From: Burkholderiales bacterium RIFOXYD12_FULL_59_19
GTDB taxonomy: Bacteria > Pseudomonadota > Gammaproteobacteria > Burkholderiales > Burkholderiaceae_C
DNA length: 44,054 bases
Direction: 5' to 3'
Assembly (NCBI GenBank): GCA_001771065.1
Contig: MESQ01000083.1
Coordinates: 1 to 44,054 of the forward strand
Positions within the stretch are counted from its first letter, which is position 1. Each line of letters opens with the position of its first letter. This document shows positions 32,134-40,624 of the stretch, one piece after another. The translations under genes and the position numbers were made by a program. The notes below the pieces were generated by a model. The model ran no database searches. It was not told where the DNA came from and saw only the letters and a program-made list of their open reading frames with translations.

Positions 32134-33017
32134 TTTTCCCTCCCGAACAGGCCGGCGGGACGGATCATCAGCACCACCGCCATGATCATGAAGACCACGG
32201 TGGCGCTGGCCTCGGGCCAGAACACCTTGGTCATGCCCTCGATGATGCCCAGGCCGAGGCCCGTCACCACCGAACCGAGTATCGAACCCATGCCGCCGAT
32301 CACCACCACGGCGAAGACGATGATGATCAGGTTGGAGCCCATCAGCGGGCCGACCTGGGAGGCCGGGGCGGCCAGCACGCCGGCAAATCCGGCCAGGCCG
32401 ACGCCGAAGCCGTAGGTGAGCATCACCATCAGCGGCACGTTGATGCCGAAGGCCTGGGTCAGCTTGGGATTTTCCGTGGCGGCGCGCAGATAGGCGCCCA
32501 GTCGCGTCTTCTCGATCAGGTACCAGGTGGCGAGGCACACCGTCAGCGAGGCGACGACGATCCAGGCGCGATACTTGGGCAGGAACATGAAGCCTAGGTT
32601 GTATGCACCGGCAAATTCCTCGGGAATCGAATAGGGCTGGCCGGCGACGCCGTAGAGGTCGCGAAACAGGCCCTCGATCATCAGCGCCAGGCCGAAGGTC
32701 AGCAGCAGGCCGTACAAATGGTCGAGCTTGTACAGCCATTGCAGCATCAGGCGCTCGATGGCAATGCCGATCAGGCCGACGCAGATCGGCGCCAATATCA
32801 GCATCCACCAGTAGCCGATGCCGAAATACTCGAGGCCGATCCAGGCCAGCATGGCGCCCGTCATGTAGAGGGCGCCATGGGCGAAGTTGATGATGTTCAG
32901 CATGCCGAAGATCACGGCTAACCCGAGGCTCAGAACGGCGTAGAAGGAGCCGTTGACCAGCCCCAGCACCAGTTGGCCGAAGAACGCAGGCAGCGGAATG
33001 CCGAAGAAGTCAGTCAT
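32130..33017 (-). CDS. livH: Branched-chain-type ABC transporter permease LivH
   Basis: The 295-residue permease pairs with LivM to form the membrane channel. Typical features are LVLGLVNGSFYAVLSLGLAVIFGMLNIINFAHGALYMTGAML at the N terminus, LYGLLLTFGLALMIEGLFRDLYG, and the cytoplasmic loop EKTRLGAYLRAATENPKLTQAFGINV. The C-terminal GGMGSILGSVVTGLGLGIIEGMTKVFWPEASATVVFMIMAVVLMIRPAGLFG completes the pattern. It is coupled to livM by a 4-base overlap and lies 56 bp after the binding-protein gene. Confidence 0.95.
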   Translation of the reverse strand: MTDFFGIPLPAFFGQLVLGLVNGSFYAVLSLGLAVIFGMLNIINFAHGALYMTGAMLAWIGLEYFGIGYWWMLILAPICVGLIGIAIERLMLQWLYKLDHLYGLLLTFGLALMIEGLFRDLYGVAGQPYSIPEEFAGAYNLGFMFLPKYRAWIVVASLTVCLATWYLIEKTRLGAYLRAATENPKLTQAFGINVPLMVMLTYGFGVGLAGFAGVLAAPASQVGPLMGSNLIIIVFAVVVIGGMGSILGSVVTGLGLGIIEGMTKVFWPEASATVVFMIMAVVLMIRPAGLFGREK

Positions 33018-33073
33018 GGCGATACGTGTCCGATGTATGGGCGGAACGGACTGCAGCCCGTTCCGCGGGGCGA

Positions 33074-34285
33074 CTAGGAGGCGGTCTTCTTGATCAGCGG
33101 GCAGCGCGAGGCCGACAGCGGCTGGAAGGCATCGGCGGCGGGGATGGTCTGCTTGACCGTGTAATAGTCCCAGGCGTATTTCGAGTCCGCCGGCTTCTTG
33201 ACGTGCATCAGGTACATGTCATGGACCATGCGGCCGTCGTCGCGGATCGTGCCGTTCTTGGCAAAGAAGTCGTTGACCGGCGTCTTCTTCATCTGCGCCA
33301 TGACCTTCTGCGTATCGTCCGAGTTGGTTGCCTTGACCGCTTTCAGGTAGTGGCTCACCGCCGAGTACATGCCGGCCTGGATCATGGTCGGCATTTTCTT
33401 CATGCGGTCGAAAAAGAGCTTCGACCAGGCACGTGTTTCCTCGTTGCGATCCCAGTAGAAAGCTTCCGTCAGGTACATGTTCTGTGTGGTATTGAGGCCC
33501 AGTGCATGGATGTCGGTGATGAACATCAGGAGGCCGGCCAGCGACTGCTTGGGCGTGACGCCGAATTCGGCCGCCTGCTTGATCGAACTCATGGTGTCGG
33601 TGCCGGCATTGGCCAGACCGATCACCTGCGCGCCCGAGCTCTGCGCCTTGAGCAGGAAGGATGAGAAATCGCTGCCGGGAAAGGGATGGCGCACGGCGCC
33701 AAGAACTTTGCCGCCGTTGGCCTGCACCACGCTGGCGGAATCCTTCTCCAGCGAATGGCCGAAGGCGTAGTCGGCGGTGATGAAATACCAGGACTTGCCG
33801 CCCTGCTGCACCACGGCCTTGGCCGTGCCGTTGGCCACCGCGTAGGTGTCGTAGGTCCAGTGCACCGTGACGTCGTTGCAATCCTCGTTGGTGATGCGGG
33901 TGGAGGCCCCGCCGGAGATCAGGGCCAGCTTGTTCTTCTCCTTGGCGACCTTCATCACCGCCAGCGCCGTTGAAGTGGTGACCAGCTCGGTGATCACATC
34001 GACCTTGTCGCGGTCGAACCATTCACGCGCCTTGTTGGACGAAAGGTCGGCCTTGTTCTGGTGGTCGGCGGCGACGACCTCGATGGTGAATCCGGGCTTT
34101 TCCTTCGCCTTGAAATCCTCGATGGCCATCTTTGCGGCCTCGACGGCGCCCGCGCCGGAAAGATCGGAATAGGCGCCCGACATGTCGGTGAGCACGCCGA
34201 TTTTCACGGCATTGTCGGAAATCTGGGCCTGGGCCAGGGCCGGAACGGCGGTAGCGATGGCGAGTGCGATGCATTTCAGTTTCAT
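33074..34285 (-). CDS. Periplasmic substrate-binding protein (LivK-like)
   Basis: The 403-residue protein of peripla_BP_6 type has a signal peptide MKLKCIALAIATAVPALAQAQ. The mature protein starts ISDNAVKIGVLTDMSGAYSDLSGAGAVEAAKMAIEDF, the hallmark of the family. It also contains VTTSTALAVMKVAKEKNKLALISGGAST and YFITADYAFGHSLEKDSASVVQANGGKVLGAVRHPFPGSDFSSFLLKA. Two-lobe ABC receptors of this group bind amino acids but also aromatic acids, amides and short organic acids. The adjacent acyl-CoA synthetase points to a carboxylic acid ligand, which is inference. It lies 21 bp after livF. Confidence 0.94.
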   Translation of the reverse strand: MKLKCIALAIATAVPALAQAQISDNAVKIGVLTDMSGAYSDLSGAGAVEAAKMAIEDFKAKEKPGFTIEVVAADHQNKADLSSNKAREWFDRDKVDVITELVTTSTALAVMKVAKEKNKLALISGGASTRITNEDCNDVTVHWTYDTYAVANGTAKAVVQQGGKSWYFITADYAFGHSLEKDSASVVQANGGKVLGAVRHPFPGSDFSSFLLKAQSSGAQVIGLANAGTDTMSSIKQAAEFGVTPKQSLAGLLMFITDIHALGLNTTQNMYLTEAFYWDRNEETRAWSKLFFDRMKKMPTMIQAGMYSAVSHYLKAVKATNSDDTQKVMAQMKKTPVNDFFAKNGTIRDDGRMVHDMYLMHVKKPADSKYAWDYYTVKQTIPAADAFQPLSASRCPLIKKTAS

Positions 34286-34306
34286 GGTGCTTCCTTCTGT
34301 AAAAAA

Positions 34307-35017
34307 TCAAACGCCCAGCATTTCCTGCAAATAGCCGAGCTTGTCCTTGAGTTCGTGTTGCCTGACTTCGCCGGCGATCTGGCCGTGTTCGACGACGAAC
34401 ATGCGGTCGGCCAGCGGCGCGGCGAAGCGGAAGTTCTGCTCGACGAGGACGATGGTGTAGTCGCGGGCCTTGAGCTGGCGGATGACGTCGCCCAGCTTCT
34501 GCACGATCACCGGCGCCAGGCCTTCCGAGATTTCATCGAGCAGCAGCAAGCGTGCCCCCGTCCGCAGGATGCGCGCCAGCGCCAGCATCTGCTGTTCGCC
34601 GCCGGAAAGCCGCGTGCCCTGGCTGTTCCGGCGTTCCGCGAGATTGGGGAACATCGCGTACAGCTCGTCTACGCTCATGCCGCCGCTGCCCACTCGCGGC
34701 GGCAGCAGCAGGTTCTCCTCGCAACTGAGGCTGGCGTAAATGCCGCGCTCTTCGGGACAGTAGCCGACGCCCAACTGGGCGATCTTGTGCGAGGGCAGGC
34801 CGATGATCTCGCGGCCGTTGAGCATGATCGAGCCGCTGCGTTTTCCGGTCAGGCCCATGATGGCGCGCAAGCTGGTGGTGCGTCCGGCGCCGTTCCTGCC
34901 CAGCAGCGAGATGCATTCGCCGCGCCGCACTGTGAAGTCCATGCCGTGCAGCACATGTGATTCGCCGTAGAAGGCATGCAGGTCGGAGACACGGAGATAT
35001 TCCGTACCGGCACTCAC
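34307..35017 (-). CDS. livF: ABC transporter ATP-binding protein LivF
   Basis: The 236-residue ATPase has Q-loop, signature LSGGEQQMLALARIL, Walker B LLLLDEISEGLAP and switch-His region VLVEQNF as expected for LivF. The Walker A reads GRNGAGRTT, with Arg in place of the usual invariant Lys; the base sequence (GGACGC for Gly-Arg) is unambiguous. I recall similar arginine variants in some betaproteobacterial LivF proteins, so it may still be functional. The start overlaps the livG stop. It is followed by the binding-protein gene. Confidence 0.94.
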   Translation of the reverse strand: MSAGTEYLRVSDLHAFYGESHVLHGMDFTVRRGECISLLGRNGAGRTTSLRAIMGLTGKRSGSIMLNGREIIGLPSHKIAQLGVGYCPEERGIYASLSCEENLLLPPRVGSGGMSVDELYAMFPNLAERRNSQGTRLSGGEQQMLALARILRTGARLLLLDEISEGLAPVIVQKLGDVIRQLKARDYTIVLVEQNFRFAAPLADRMFVVEHGQIAGEVRQHELKDKLGYLQEMLGV

Positions 35018-35790
35018 GCCGCGACTCCCGCCAGTTCATCCGCTTCAGTTCCCATATATGCTTCGATCACGGCCGGATCAGCCGCGACTGTCGCATAGTC
35101 GCCTTTGGCCAGTACCGAGCCGCGCGCCAGCACGGTGATGCTGTCGGATATCCCGGCGACCACCTTCATGTTGTGCTCGACCATCAAGATGGTGCGGTTG
35201 GCCGAGACCTGCTTGATCAGTTGCATGACGCGGTCGACGTCTTCGTGGCCCATGCCCTGGGTCGGTTCGTCGAGCAGCATCAGTTCCGGATCGAGCGCCA
35301 GCGTGGTGGCGATCTCCAGTGCGCGCTTTCTGCCGTAGGGCATTTCCACGGTCACCATGGCGGCACAGGCCTCCAGTCCGACAGCAGTCAATAGTTCCAT
35401 GGCGCGCTCGTCGAGCCGGTTCAGGCTGCGTTCCGATTTCCAGAAGTGGAAGCTGGTGCCGAGCTTGCGCTGCAAGGCGATGCGAATGTTGTCGAGCACC
35501 GTCAGGTGGGGAAACACCGCGCTGATCTGGAAGGAGCGCACGATGCCGCGGCGGGCGATCATCTGTGGCGCCTCACTGGTGATGTCGATGCCGTTGAAAC
35601 GTATGCTGCCGCGCGTCGGTTCGAGGAACTTGGTCAGCAGGTTGAAGCAGGTGGTCTTGCCGGCGCCGTTGGGGCCGATCAGGGCATGGATCTCGCCGCG
35701 GCGGACCTTGAGGTCCACGCCATTGACTGCGACGAAGCCCTTGAACTCCTTGACCAGCCCCGCGGTTTCGAGGATGCAGTCGGCGCTCAT
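35014..35790 (-). CDS. livG: ABC transporter ATP-binding protein LivG
   Basis: The 258-residue ATPase has a normal Walker A (GPNGAGKTTCFNLLTKF). The LivG-type insert SFQISAVFPHLTVLDNIRIALQRKLGTSFHFWKS is present, as is the degenerate signature MPYGRKRALEIATTLALDPELMLLDEPTQGM and switch VEHNMKVV. The ATG at 35790 (MSADCILETAGLVKEF) overlaps the stop of the acyl-CoA synthetase gene and gives the family length; the longer frame upstream is a shadow. LivG and LivF form the ATPase heterodimer of the transporter. Confidence 0.95.
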   Translation of the reverse strand: MSADCILETAGLVKEFKGFVAVNGVDLKVRRGEIHALIGPNGAGKTTCFNLLTKFLEPTRGSIRFNGIDITSEAPQMIARRGIVRSFQISAVFPHLTVLDNIRIALQRKLGTSFHFWKSERSLNRLDERAMELLTAVGLEACAAMVTVEMPYGRKRALEIATTLALDPELMLLDEPTQGMGHEDVDRVMQLIKQVSANRTILMVEHNMKVVAGISDSITVLARGSVLAKGDYATVAADPAVIEAYMGTEADELAGVAA

Positions 35791-37424
35791 TCGATCGCCG
35801 CCGCCGATTTCATCTGCTGGCGCAGGACGAACTTCTGGATCTTGCCGGTCGAGGTCTTCGGCACGGTGCCGAAAACCACCTGCTTGGGCACCTTGAAGCG
35901 CGCCATGTGGCTGCGGCACCAGTCGACGATCTCCTCTTCGCTCGCGCTGGCGCCGTCCTTGAGTTCGACGAAGGCGCAGGGCACCTCGCCCCACTTGGCG
36001 TCGGGCCGCGCCACCACGGCCGTGGTGAGCACCGCAGGGTGCCTGTAGAGCACGTCCTCGACTTCCACCGAGGAAATGTTCTCGCCGCCGGAAATGATGA
36101 TGTCCTTGCTGCGATCCTTGATCTTGACGTAGCCGTCGGCCTGCATCACGGCGAGATCGCCGGTGTGGAACCAGCCGCCGCGAAAGGCCTCCTCGGTGGC
36201 GCTGGGGTTCTTCAGGTAACCCTTCATGGTGATGTTGCCGCGGAAGAAGATCTCGCCCATGGTTTCGCCGTCCCAGGGCACCGGCAGCAGCGTGTCCGGG
36301 TCGAGCACGGTGACCGCCTGCTGCATGTGGTAAGGCACGCCCTGGCGGCCGTTGAGTCGCGCCCGCTCTTCCAGCGGCAGACTGTCCCAGCCTTCCTGCT
36401 TGGCGCAGACCGCGGCCGGGCCATAAACCTCGGTGAGGCCATAAACGTGGGTCAGCTCAATGCCGATCTTCTCGGCGCCCTCGATGATCGCCGGCGGCGG
36501 CGCGGCACCGGCGATCAGGCCGTGCAGCTTCCAGGAGATGCCTTCGCGCAGCGCCGCCGGGGCGTTGATCAGCGTGCCATAGACGATGGGCGCACCGCAC
36601 AGATGGGTCACCGCGTGGCGGCGGATCAGCTCGAAAATCGCCTGCGGCTCGACGCGGCGCAGGCAGACGTGGGTCCCGGCATTGGCCGCCACGGTCCACG
36701 GAAAGCACCAGCCGTTGCAGTGGAACATCGGCAGCGTCCACAGGTATATGGCATGCGGCGGCATGGCCCAGGAAATGATGTTGCTGGCGGCATTGAGATA
36801 GGCGCCGCGGTGGTGATAGACCACGCCCTTTGGGTTGCCGGTGGTGCCCGAGGTGTAGTTGATGCAGATCGCATCCCACTCGTCGGTCGGCAGGGCCCAG
36901 GCGTAGTCCGCATCGCCGCCGGCCAGGAAGTCCTCGTACTCGATCCCGCCCAGGTGCTTGCCGCCCTCGTAGAGATCGTCCAGTACGTCGATCACAATCG
37001 GTGGCGGGCCGTCGAGCAGGGTAAGCGCCTTCTCGATCACGGGCGAAAACTCGGGATCGGTGAGCAGCACCTTCGCCTCGCCGTGGCCGAGCATGAAGGC
37101 GATGGCCTCGGCGTCGAGCCGGGTGTTCAGCGTGTTGAGCACGGCGCCGCACATGGGCACCCCGAAATGCGCCTCGACCATCGCCGGCACGTTGGGCAAC
37201 ATCACCGCCACCGTGTCTCCAGCGCCGACTTTCAGCGCCGCCAGAGCGGACGCCAGTCGCCGGCAGCGCGCATAGGTCTCGCACCAAGTGAAGCGGTGCG
37301 CGCCGTGGATCACGCTGGCGCGTCGCGGATAGACCAGCGCAGTGCGCTCGATGAAGCTCAGCGGCGACAGCGGCACGTAGTTGGCCGGGTTGCGGGCCAG
37401 GCTGGTGGTGTAGGGTTTGCTCAT
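35787..37424 (-). CDS. Acyl-CoA synthetase (AMP-forming)
   Basis: The 545-residue ANL-superfamily ligase shows the P-loop INYTSGTTGNPKGVVYHHRG, A5 YGLTEVYGP, and A7/A8 HTGDLAVMQADGYVKIKDRSKDIIISGGENISSVEVED. The A10 lysine is in KTSTGKIQKFVLRQQM. Overall it resembles the medium-chain or methylmercaptopropionate-type acyl-CoA ligases. The ATG at 37424 (MSKPYTTSLARNPANY) follows GAGGAG. As first gene of the operon with the liv transporter, it likely traps the imported acid as its CoA ester. The substrate is not deducible from the sequence. Confidence 0.92.
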   Translation of the reverse strand: MSKPYTTSLARNPANYVPLSPLSFIERTALVYPRRASVIHGAHRFTWCETYARCRRLASALAALKVGAGDTVAVMLPNVPAMVEAHFGVPMCGAVLNTLNTRLDAEAIAFMLGHGEAKVLLTDPEFSPVIEKALTLLDGPPPIVIDVLDDLYEGGKHLGGIEYEDFLAGGDADYAWALPTDEWDAICINYTSGTTGNPKGVVYHHRGAYLNAASNIISWAMPPHAIYLWTLPMFHCNGWCFPWTVAANAGTHVCLRRVEPQAIFELIRRHAVTHLCGAPIVYGTLINAPAALREGISWKLHGLIAGAAPPPAIIEGAEKIGIELTHVYGLTEVYGPAAVCAKQEGWDSLPLEERARLNGRQGVPYHMQQAVTVLDPDTLLPVPWDGETMGEIFFRGNITMKGYLKNPSATEEAFRGGWFHTGDLAVMQADGYVKIKDRSKDIIISGGENISSVEVEDVLYRHPAVLTTAVVARPDAKWGEVPCAFVELKDGASASEEEIVDWCRSHMARFKVPKQVVFGTVPKTSTGKIQKFVLRQQMKSAAAIE

Positions 37425-37476
37425 GATCGTCTCCTCGGGACGCAATCATGCGCGGCGATGTTTGCGCCACTGTTGG

Positions 37477-37498
37477 TCGAATGTATCGAATCGTATCG
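37477..37498. promoter_or_regulatory. Tandem repeats in divergent promoter region
   Basis: TCGAAT occurs at 37477-37482 and 37486-37491, and GTATCG at 37483-37488 and 37493-37498, giving two overlapping tandem copies with a 9-10 base period. They lie in the 112-bp gap between the acyl-CoA synthetase and the kinase genes. Such spacing is usual for OmpR-family regulators, so this is a candidate site for the response regulator encoded at 39501. Confidence 0.4.
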
Positions 37499-37536
37499 GC
37501 GACGAAACTCCTGCGCCGCGTGCCTACAATTCCGTT

Positions 37537-39504
37537 ATGAGCCCACCGCTGTTCCCGCCCATCGCCGCCACCGATACCGGCGCCCGCCTCGACCTGATGC
37601 AGGCCGCGCTGGACAGGGTGAACCAGGGCTTCACCATCATCGATTCCGAATTGCGGCTGGTGGCCTGGAACCGCGGCTTCTTCGAAATGCTGGAGTTCCC
37701 GCTCGAGTTCGGTTGCTTCGGCACGCCCTTCGAAACCTTTATGCGCTACAACGCCGAGCGCGGCGAGTACGGGCCGGGCCCGGTCAAGGAACTGGTCGCG
37801 GAGCGGGTCAAGGCGGCGCGCGGCTTCGCCCCGCACTACTTCGAGCGCATCCGCCCCAACGGTCGCATCATCGCCGTCAGCGGTGAACCAGTGCCGGGCC
37901 GCGGCTTCGTCACGCTCTACACCGACATCACCGAACAACGTAACAGCGAGCGCCTGATCCGCGAGCAGAACAACGAGCTGGAACGCCGCGTCGCCGAACG
38001 CACCGAGGCTCTGAGCCGCAGCGAGGAGCGGCTGCGCCTGATCACCGACGCGATCCCGGCGCTGATCGCCTACTTTGACTGCAAGCGCGTCTACCACTTC
38101 GCCAACCGCGGCTATGCCGAATGGTTCGGTCGGCGCAAAGAGGACGTGCCCGGCCGCGACATCGAGGAAGTCATCGGCAGCCGACTGGCGGCAGAACTGC
38201 GGCCGCATCTCGACGCGGTGCTGGAAGGCCGCGGCGTCAGCTTCGAATACGCGCTGCGGCGCGGCGACGGTAGCCTGCGCCACGCCAGCACCACGCTGGT
38301 GCCCGAGTTCGGCCCCGACGGCGAAGTGCGTGGCGCCTACGTGCTCTCGGCCGACGTCACCGAACAGAAGAACACCCAGGCCGCCCTGCTCCAGGCGCGC
38401 AAGATGGAGGCCGTGGGCCAGTTGGCCGGTGGCCTCGCGCACGACTTCAACAACATGCTGACGGTGGTGATCGGCAACCTCGCCGCCTTGAAGGAACGCC
38501 GCCCCGACGACGCGGCGCTGGCCGATTGCCTCGACCCGGCGCTGGCCGCCGCGCGGCGCGGCGTGGACCTGATCCGTCGCCTGCTCTCCTTTGCCCGCCA
38601 GCAGTCGCTGGAACCGCGTCCGGTGGATGTCGACCGCCTGCTCGGCGAACTGCTGCCGCTGCTGCGCCGCTCGCTGCCAGAGAGCATCGTCGTCGACACC
38701 GACCTGCCCGAGGCTGCGTTGTTCGCCATGACCGACCCGCACCAGCTCGAAAACGCACTGCTCAACCTCTCCTTCAACGCCCGCGACGCCATGCCGGGGG
38801 GCGGCCGGCTCGACATCGTCGTCGGCGCCCGTGCGCTGGCCGGGCCCGAGGCCGCCGACCTCGACTTGGCGCCCGGCGACTACGTCGAAATCGCCGTGCT
38901 GGACAGCGGCCAGGGCATGAGCGCGGCCGTGCTGGCGCGCGCGCTGGAACCCTTCTTTACCACCAAGGGCTATGCCGCCGGCAGCGGCCTGGGGTTGTCG
39001 ATGGTCTATGGCTTCGCCAAGCAATCGGGCGGTGGCCTGCACCTGGTTAGCACGCTGGGCGCAGGCACCGCAGCGCGCCTGCACCTGCCGCGCTGCGCGC
39101 CGGCCCCGCAGCCCGAATCCGACGGCATCGGACTGCTGGCCGCCGCCGCCGGGCGCGAGCTGGTGCTGCTGGTCGAGGACGATGCCGAGGTGCGACGCGT
39201 GGTGCGCATGCAGCTCATCGGGCTCGGCTATCCGGTGATCGAGGCCGCCAACGGCGTCGAGGCGCTGGCGCTGCTCGACCAGCTCGGGCAGATCGCGCTG
39301 GTGCTGAGCGACGTGGTGATGCCCGGTGGTGTCGACGGTCTGAGCCTGGTGCGCGAAGTGCGCGTGCGCCGGCCGGGCGTCGGCGTCCTGCTGATGAGCG
39401 GCTATGCTGGCGGCCCCGACGTTGCCAGCGGCGAGGTGCCGCTGCTGGCCAAGCCCTTCTCCAGCCACGAACTGGCGGCGGCACTGGAATCCTGCCGGCC
39501 ATGA
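37537..39504 (+). CDS. PAS-domain hybrid histidine kinase
   Basis: The 655-residue protein has no membrane segment, so it is cytoplasmic. Domains in order are PAS (about 20-135, VNQGFTIIDSELRLVAWNRGFFEM) and a short coiled coil (135-165). A second PAS (165-280) ends in an ADVTEQKN motif. HisKA has the phospho-accepting H302 in GGLAHDFNNMLTVV. HATPase follows (NALLNLSFNARDAMPGGG, DSGQGM, GSGLGLSMVYGF). The C-terminal receiver (530-650) includes LLVEDDAEVRRVVRMQL and SDVVMPG. The first PAS resembles PAS-7 domains. The ATG at 37537 is chosen because upstream codons cover the promoter gap. Its stop overlaps the response-regulator start. It probably controls the divergent uptake operon. Confidence 0.93.
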   Translation: MSPPLFPPIAATDTGARLDLMQAALDRVNQGFTIIDSELRLVAWNRGFFEMLEFPLEFGCFGTPFETFMRYNAERGEYGPGPVKELVAERVKAARGFAPHYFERIRPNGRIIAVSGEPVPGRGFVTLYTDITEQRNSERLIREQNNELERRVAERTEALSRSEERLRLITDAIPALIAYFDCKRVYHFANRGYAEWFGRRKEDVPGRDIEEVIGSRLAAELRPHLDAVLEGRGVSFEYALRRGDGSLRHASTTLVPEFGPDGEVRGAYVLSADVTEQKNTQAALLQARKMEAVGQLAGGLAHDFNNMLTVVIGNLAALKERRPDDAALADCLDPALAAARRGVDLIRRLLSFARQQSLEPRPVDVDRLLGELLPLLRRSLPESIVVDTDLPEAALFAMTDPHQLENALLNLSFNARDAMPGGGRLDIVVGARALAGPEAADLDLAPGDYVEIAVLDSGQGMSAAVLARALEPFFTTKGYAAGSGLGLSMVYGFAKQSGGGLHLVSTLGAGTAARLHLPRCAPAPQPESDGIGLLAAAAGRELVLLVEDDAEVRRVVRMQLIGLGYPVIEAANGVEALALLDQLGQIALVLSDVVMPGGVDGLSLVREVRVRRPGVGVLLMSGYAGGPDVASGEVPLLAKPFSSHELAAALESCRP

Positions 39505-40211
39505 GCGTCCGCGACGAAATCTACATCCTCGAAGACGACCCGCTGGTCGCCGGCACCATCGCCCACGTCCTGGAGGAATACGGCTACGCCACGCACAGGT
39601 TCCGCACCGCCGGCGAACTGCTGGCCGCCGTCGCGCGCCAGGCGCCGCAACTGGCCATTGTCGATCTCGGCCTGCCTGATCGCGATGGCATGGACGTGGT
39701 GCGCGAACTGCGCCAGAGCGCCGATTGCGGCGTGCTGATCCTGACCGGGCGCGACATCCTTTCCGACCGCGTGCTGGGCCTCGAACTCGGCGCCGACGAC
39801 TACATGGTCAAGCCCTTCGAGCCGCGCGAACTGGTCGCCCGCATCCGCAGCATCCTGCGCCGCCGCAGCCCGTCCGCCGCGACCGGCAAGGACCGGCGCC
39901 TGGCCAGGTTCGGCCCCTGGCGCTACGACCCGGCCAGCTTCACCCTGAGTGACGCCGACGGCACGGAGCAAATCCTCGGCGCGGCGGAAGCGCGCCTGCT
40001 GCAATGTTTCCTGGAAAAGCCCAATCGCGTACTGAGCCGCGAGCAACTCGCCAGCAATTCCGAGCTCTCACCGCTCGACCGCAGCATCGACGTGCGCGTC
40101 TCGCGCTTGCGCAAACGCCTCGACGACGACACCCCGTCGTCGCGCCTGATCAATACCGTGTATGGCGCGGGCTATGTGCTGACCGCAAGGGTACGCTGGG
40201 AAATCGGCTAG
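39501..40211 (+). CDS. OmpR-family response regulator
   Basis: The 236-residue protein has a receiver domain with acidic pocket E11-D12-D13, phospho-acceptor D55 (LAIVDLGLPDRDGMDV), LTGRD and KPFEPRELVARI. A C-terminal winged helix follows (FGPWRYDPASFTLSD, EARLLQCFLEKPNRVLSREQL, RSIDVRVSRLRKRLDDD, INTVYGAGYVL). The ATG overlaps the kinase stop by 4 bases, so the two are coupled. The kinase has its own receiver, which makes a phosphorelay or sink arrangement possible. It is the last clear gene of the GC-rich module. Confidence 0.95.
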   Translation: MSVRDEIYILEDDPLVAGTIAHVLEEYGYATHRFRTAGELLAAVARQAPQLAIVDLGLPDRDGMDVVRELRQSADCGVLILTGRDILSDRVLGLELGADDYMVKPFEPRELVARIRSILRRRSPSAATGKDRRLARFGPWRYDPASFTLSDADGTEQILGAAEARLLQCFLEKPNRVLSREQLASNSELSPLDRSIDVRVSRLRKRLDDDTPSSRLINTVYGAGYVLTARVRWEIG

Positions 40212-40549
40212 GGCGAAAAGCGGCGCGCGGTATTGGGCGCAGAAGTCCTTGCTCGGACCAATGAGAAAGTCGGCGCTGGCGGTACGGCGGTTGTTCGGCC
40301 GAAACGGACATCTCTGCCTGGCCAATGCAATGTCCGCTGTTGACCCGTGATATTCACGTTCGATTGGGGCGTGGGTGGAATAGCTGAGTCCTTGGCGCCC
40401 AGATACATTGCGTGTTCTGGGCCATTAAAGACCGGCACCCATTCTTTGTCCCCGTCACCACATGGATACCTGAAGTCAGTAGAGGAAACGATAACTTGCC
40501 CGTCCTTCTTAGTCACTGGTTGCTTCAGTTCATTAAGGAAGTGTTTCAC
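40208..40549 (-). CDS. Doubtful ORF, possible gene remnant
   Basis: The frame MKHFLNELKQPVTKKDGQVIVSSTDFRYPCGDGDKEWVPVFNGPEHAMYLG is protein-like in its first two-thirds and lower in GC than the preceding module. It has a GTG start without a ribosome site, and its tail runs into the end of the response-regulator gene. An overlapping minus-strand frame just upstream reads ESLLDKATAKDGRILRDRVL, which faintly recalls tyrosine-recombinase N termini but is very short. I take 40212-40812 as a degenerate junction region. Confidence 0.3.
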   Translation of the reverse strand: MKHFLNELKQPVTKKDGQVIVSSTDFRYPCGDGDKEWVPVFNGPEHAMYLGAKDSAIPPTPQSNVNITGQQRTLHWPGRDVRFGRTTAVPPAPTFSLVRARTSAPNTARRFSP

Positions 40550-40624
40550 CCAGCCGACACAGTCGCAAGAACCCGGTCACGCAGGATGCGCCCGTCTTTG
40601 GCTGTTGCCTTATCCAGCAAGGAT

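Noticed and set aside
35907..37886. 659-codon open frame on the plus strand
   Set aside because: It is antisense to the acyl-CoA synthetase, with H/R/G/V-rich shadow composition and no recognisable family.
36457..39468. 1003-codon open frame on the minus strand
   Set aside because: It is antisense to the hybrid kinase and the other reading of the acyl-CoA synthetase. Low-complexity H/R/A/Q-rich translation is typical of shadows in GC-rich DNA, and the genes in the other frames have clear domains.
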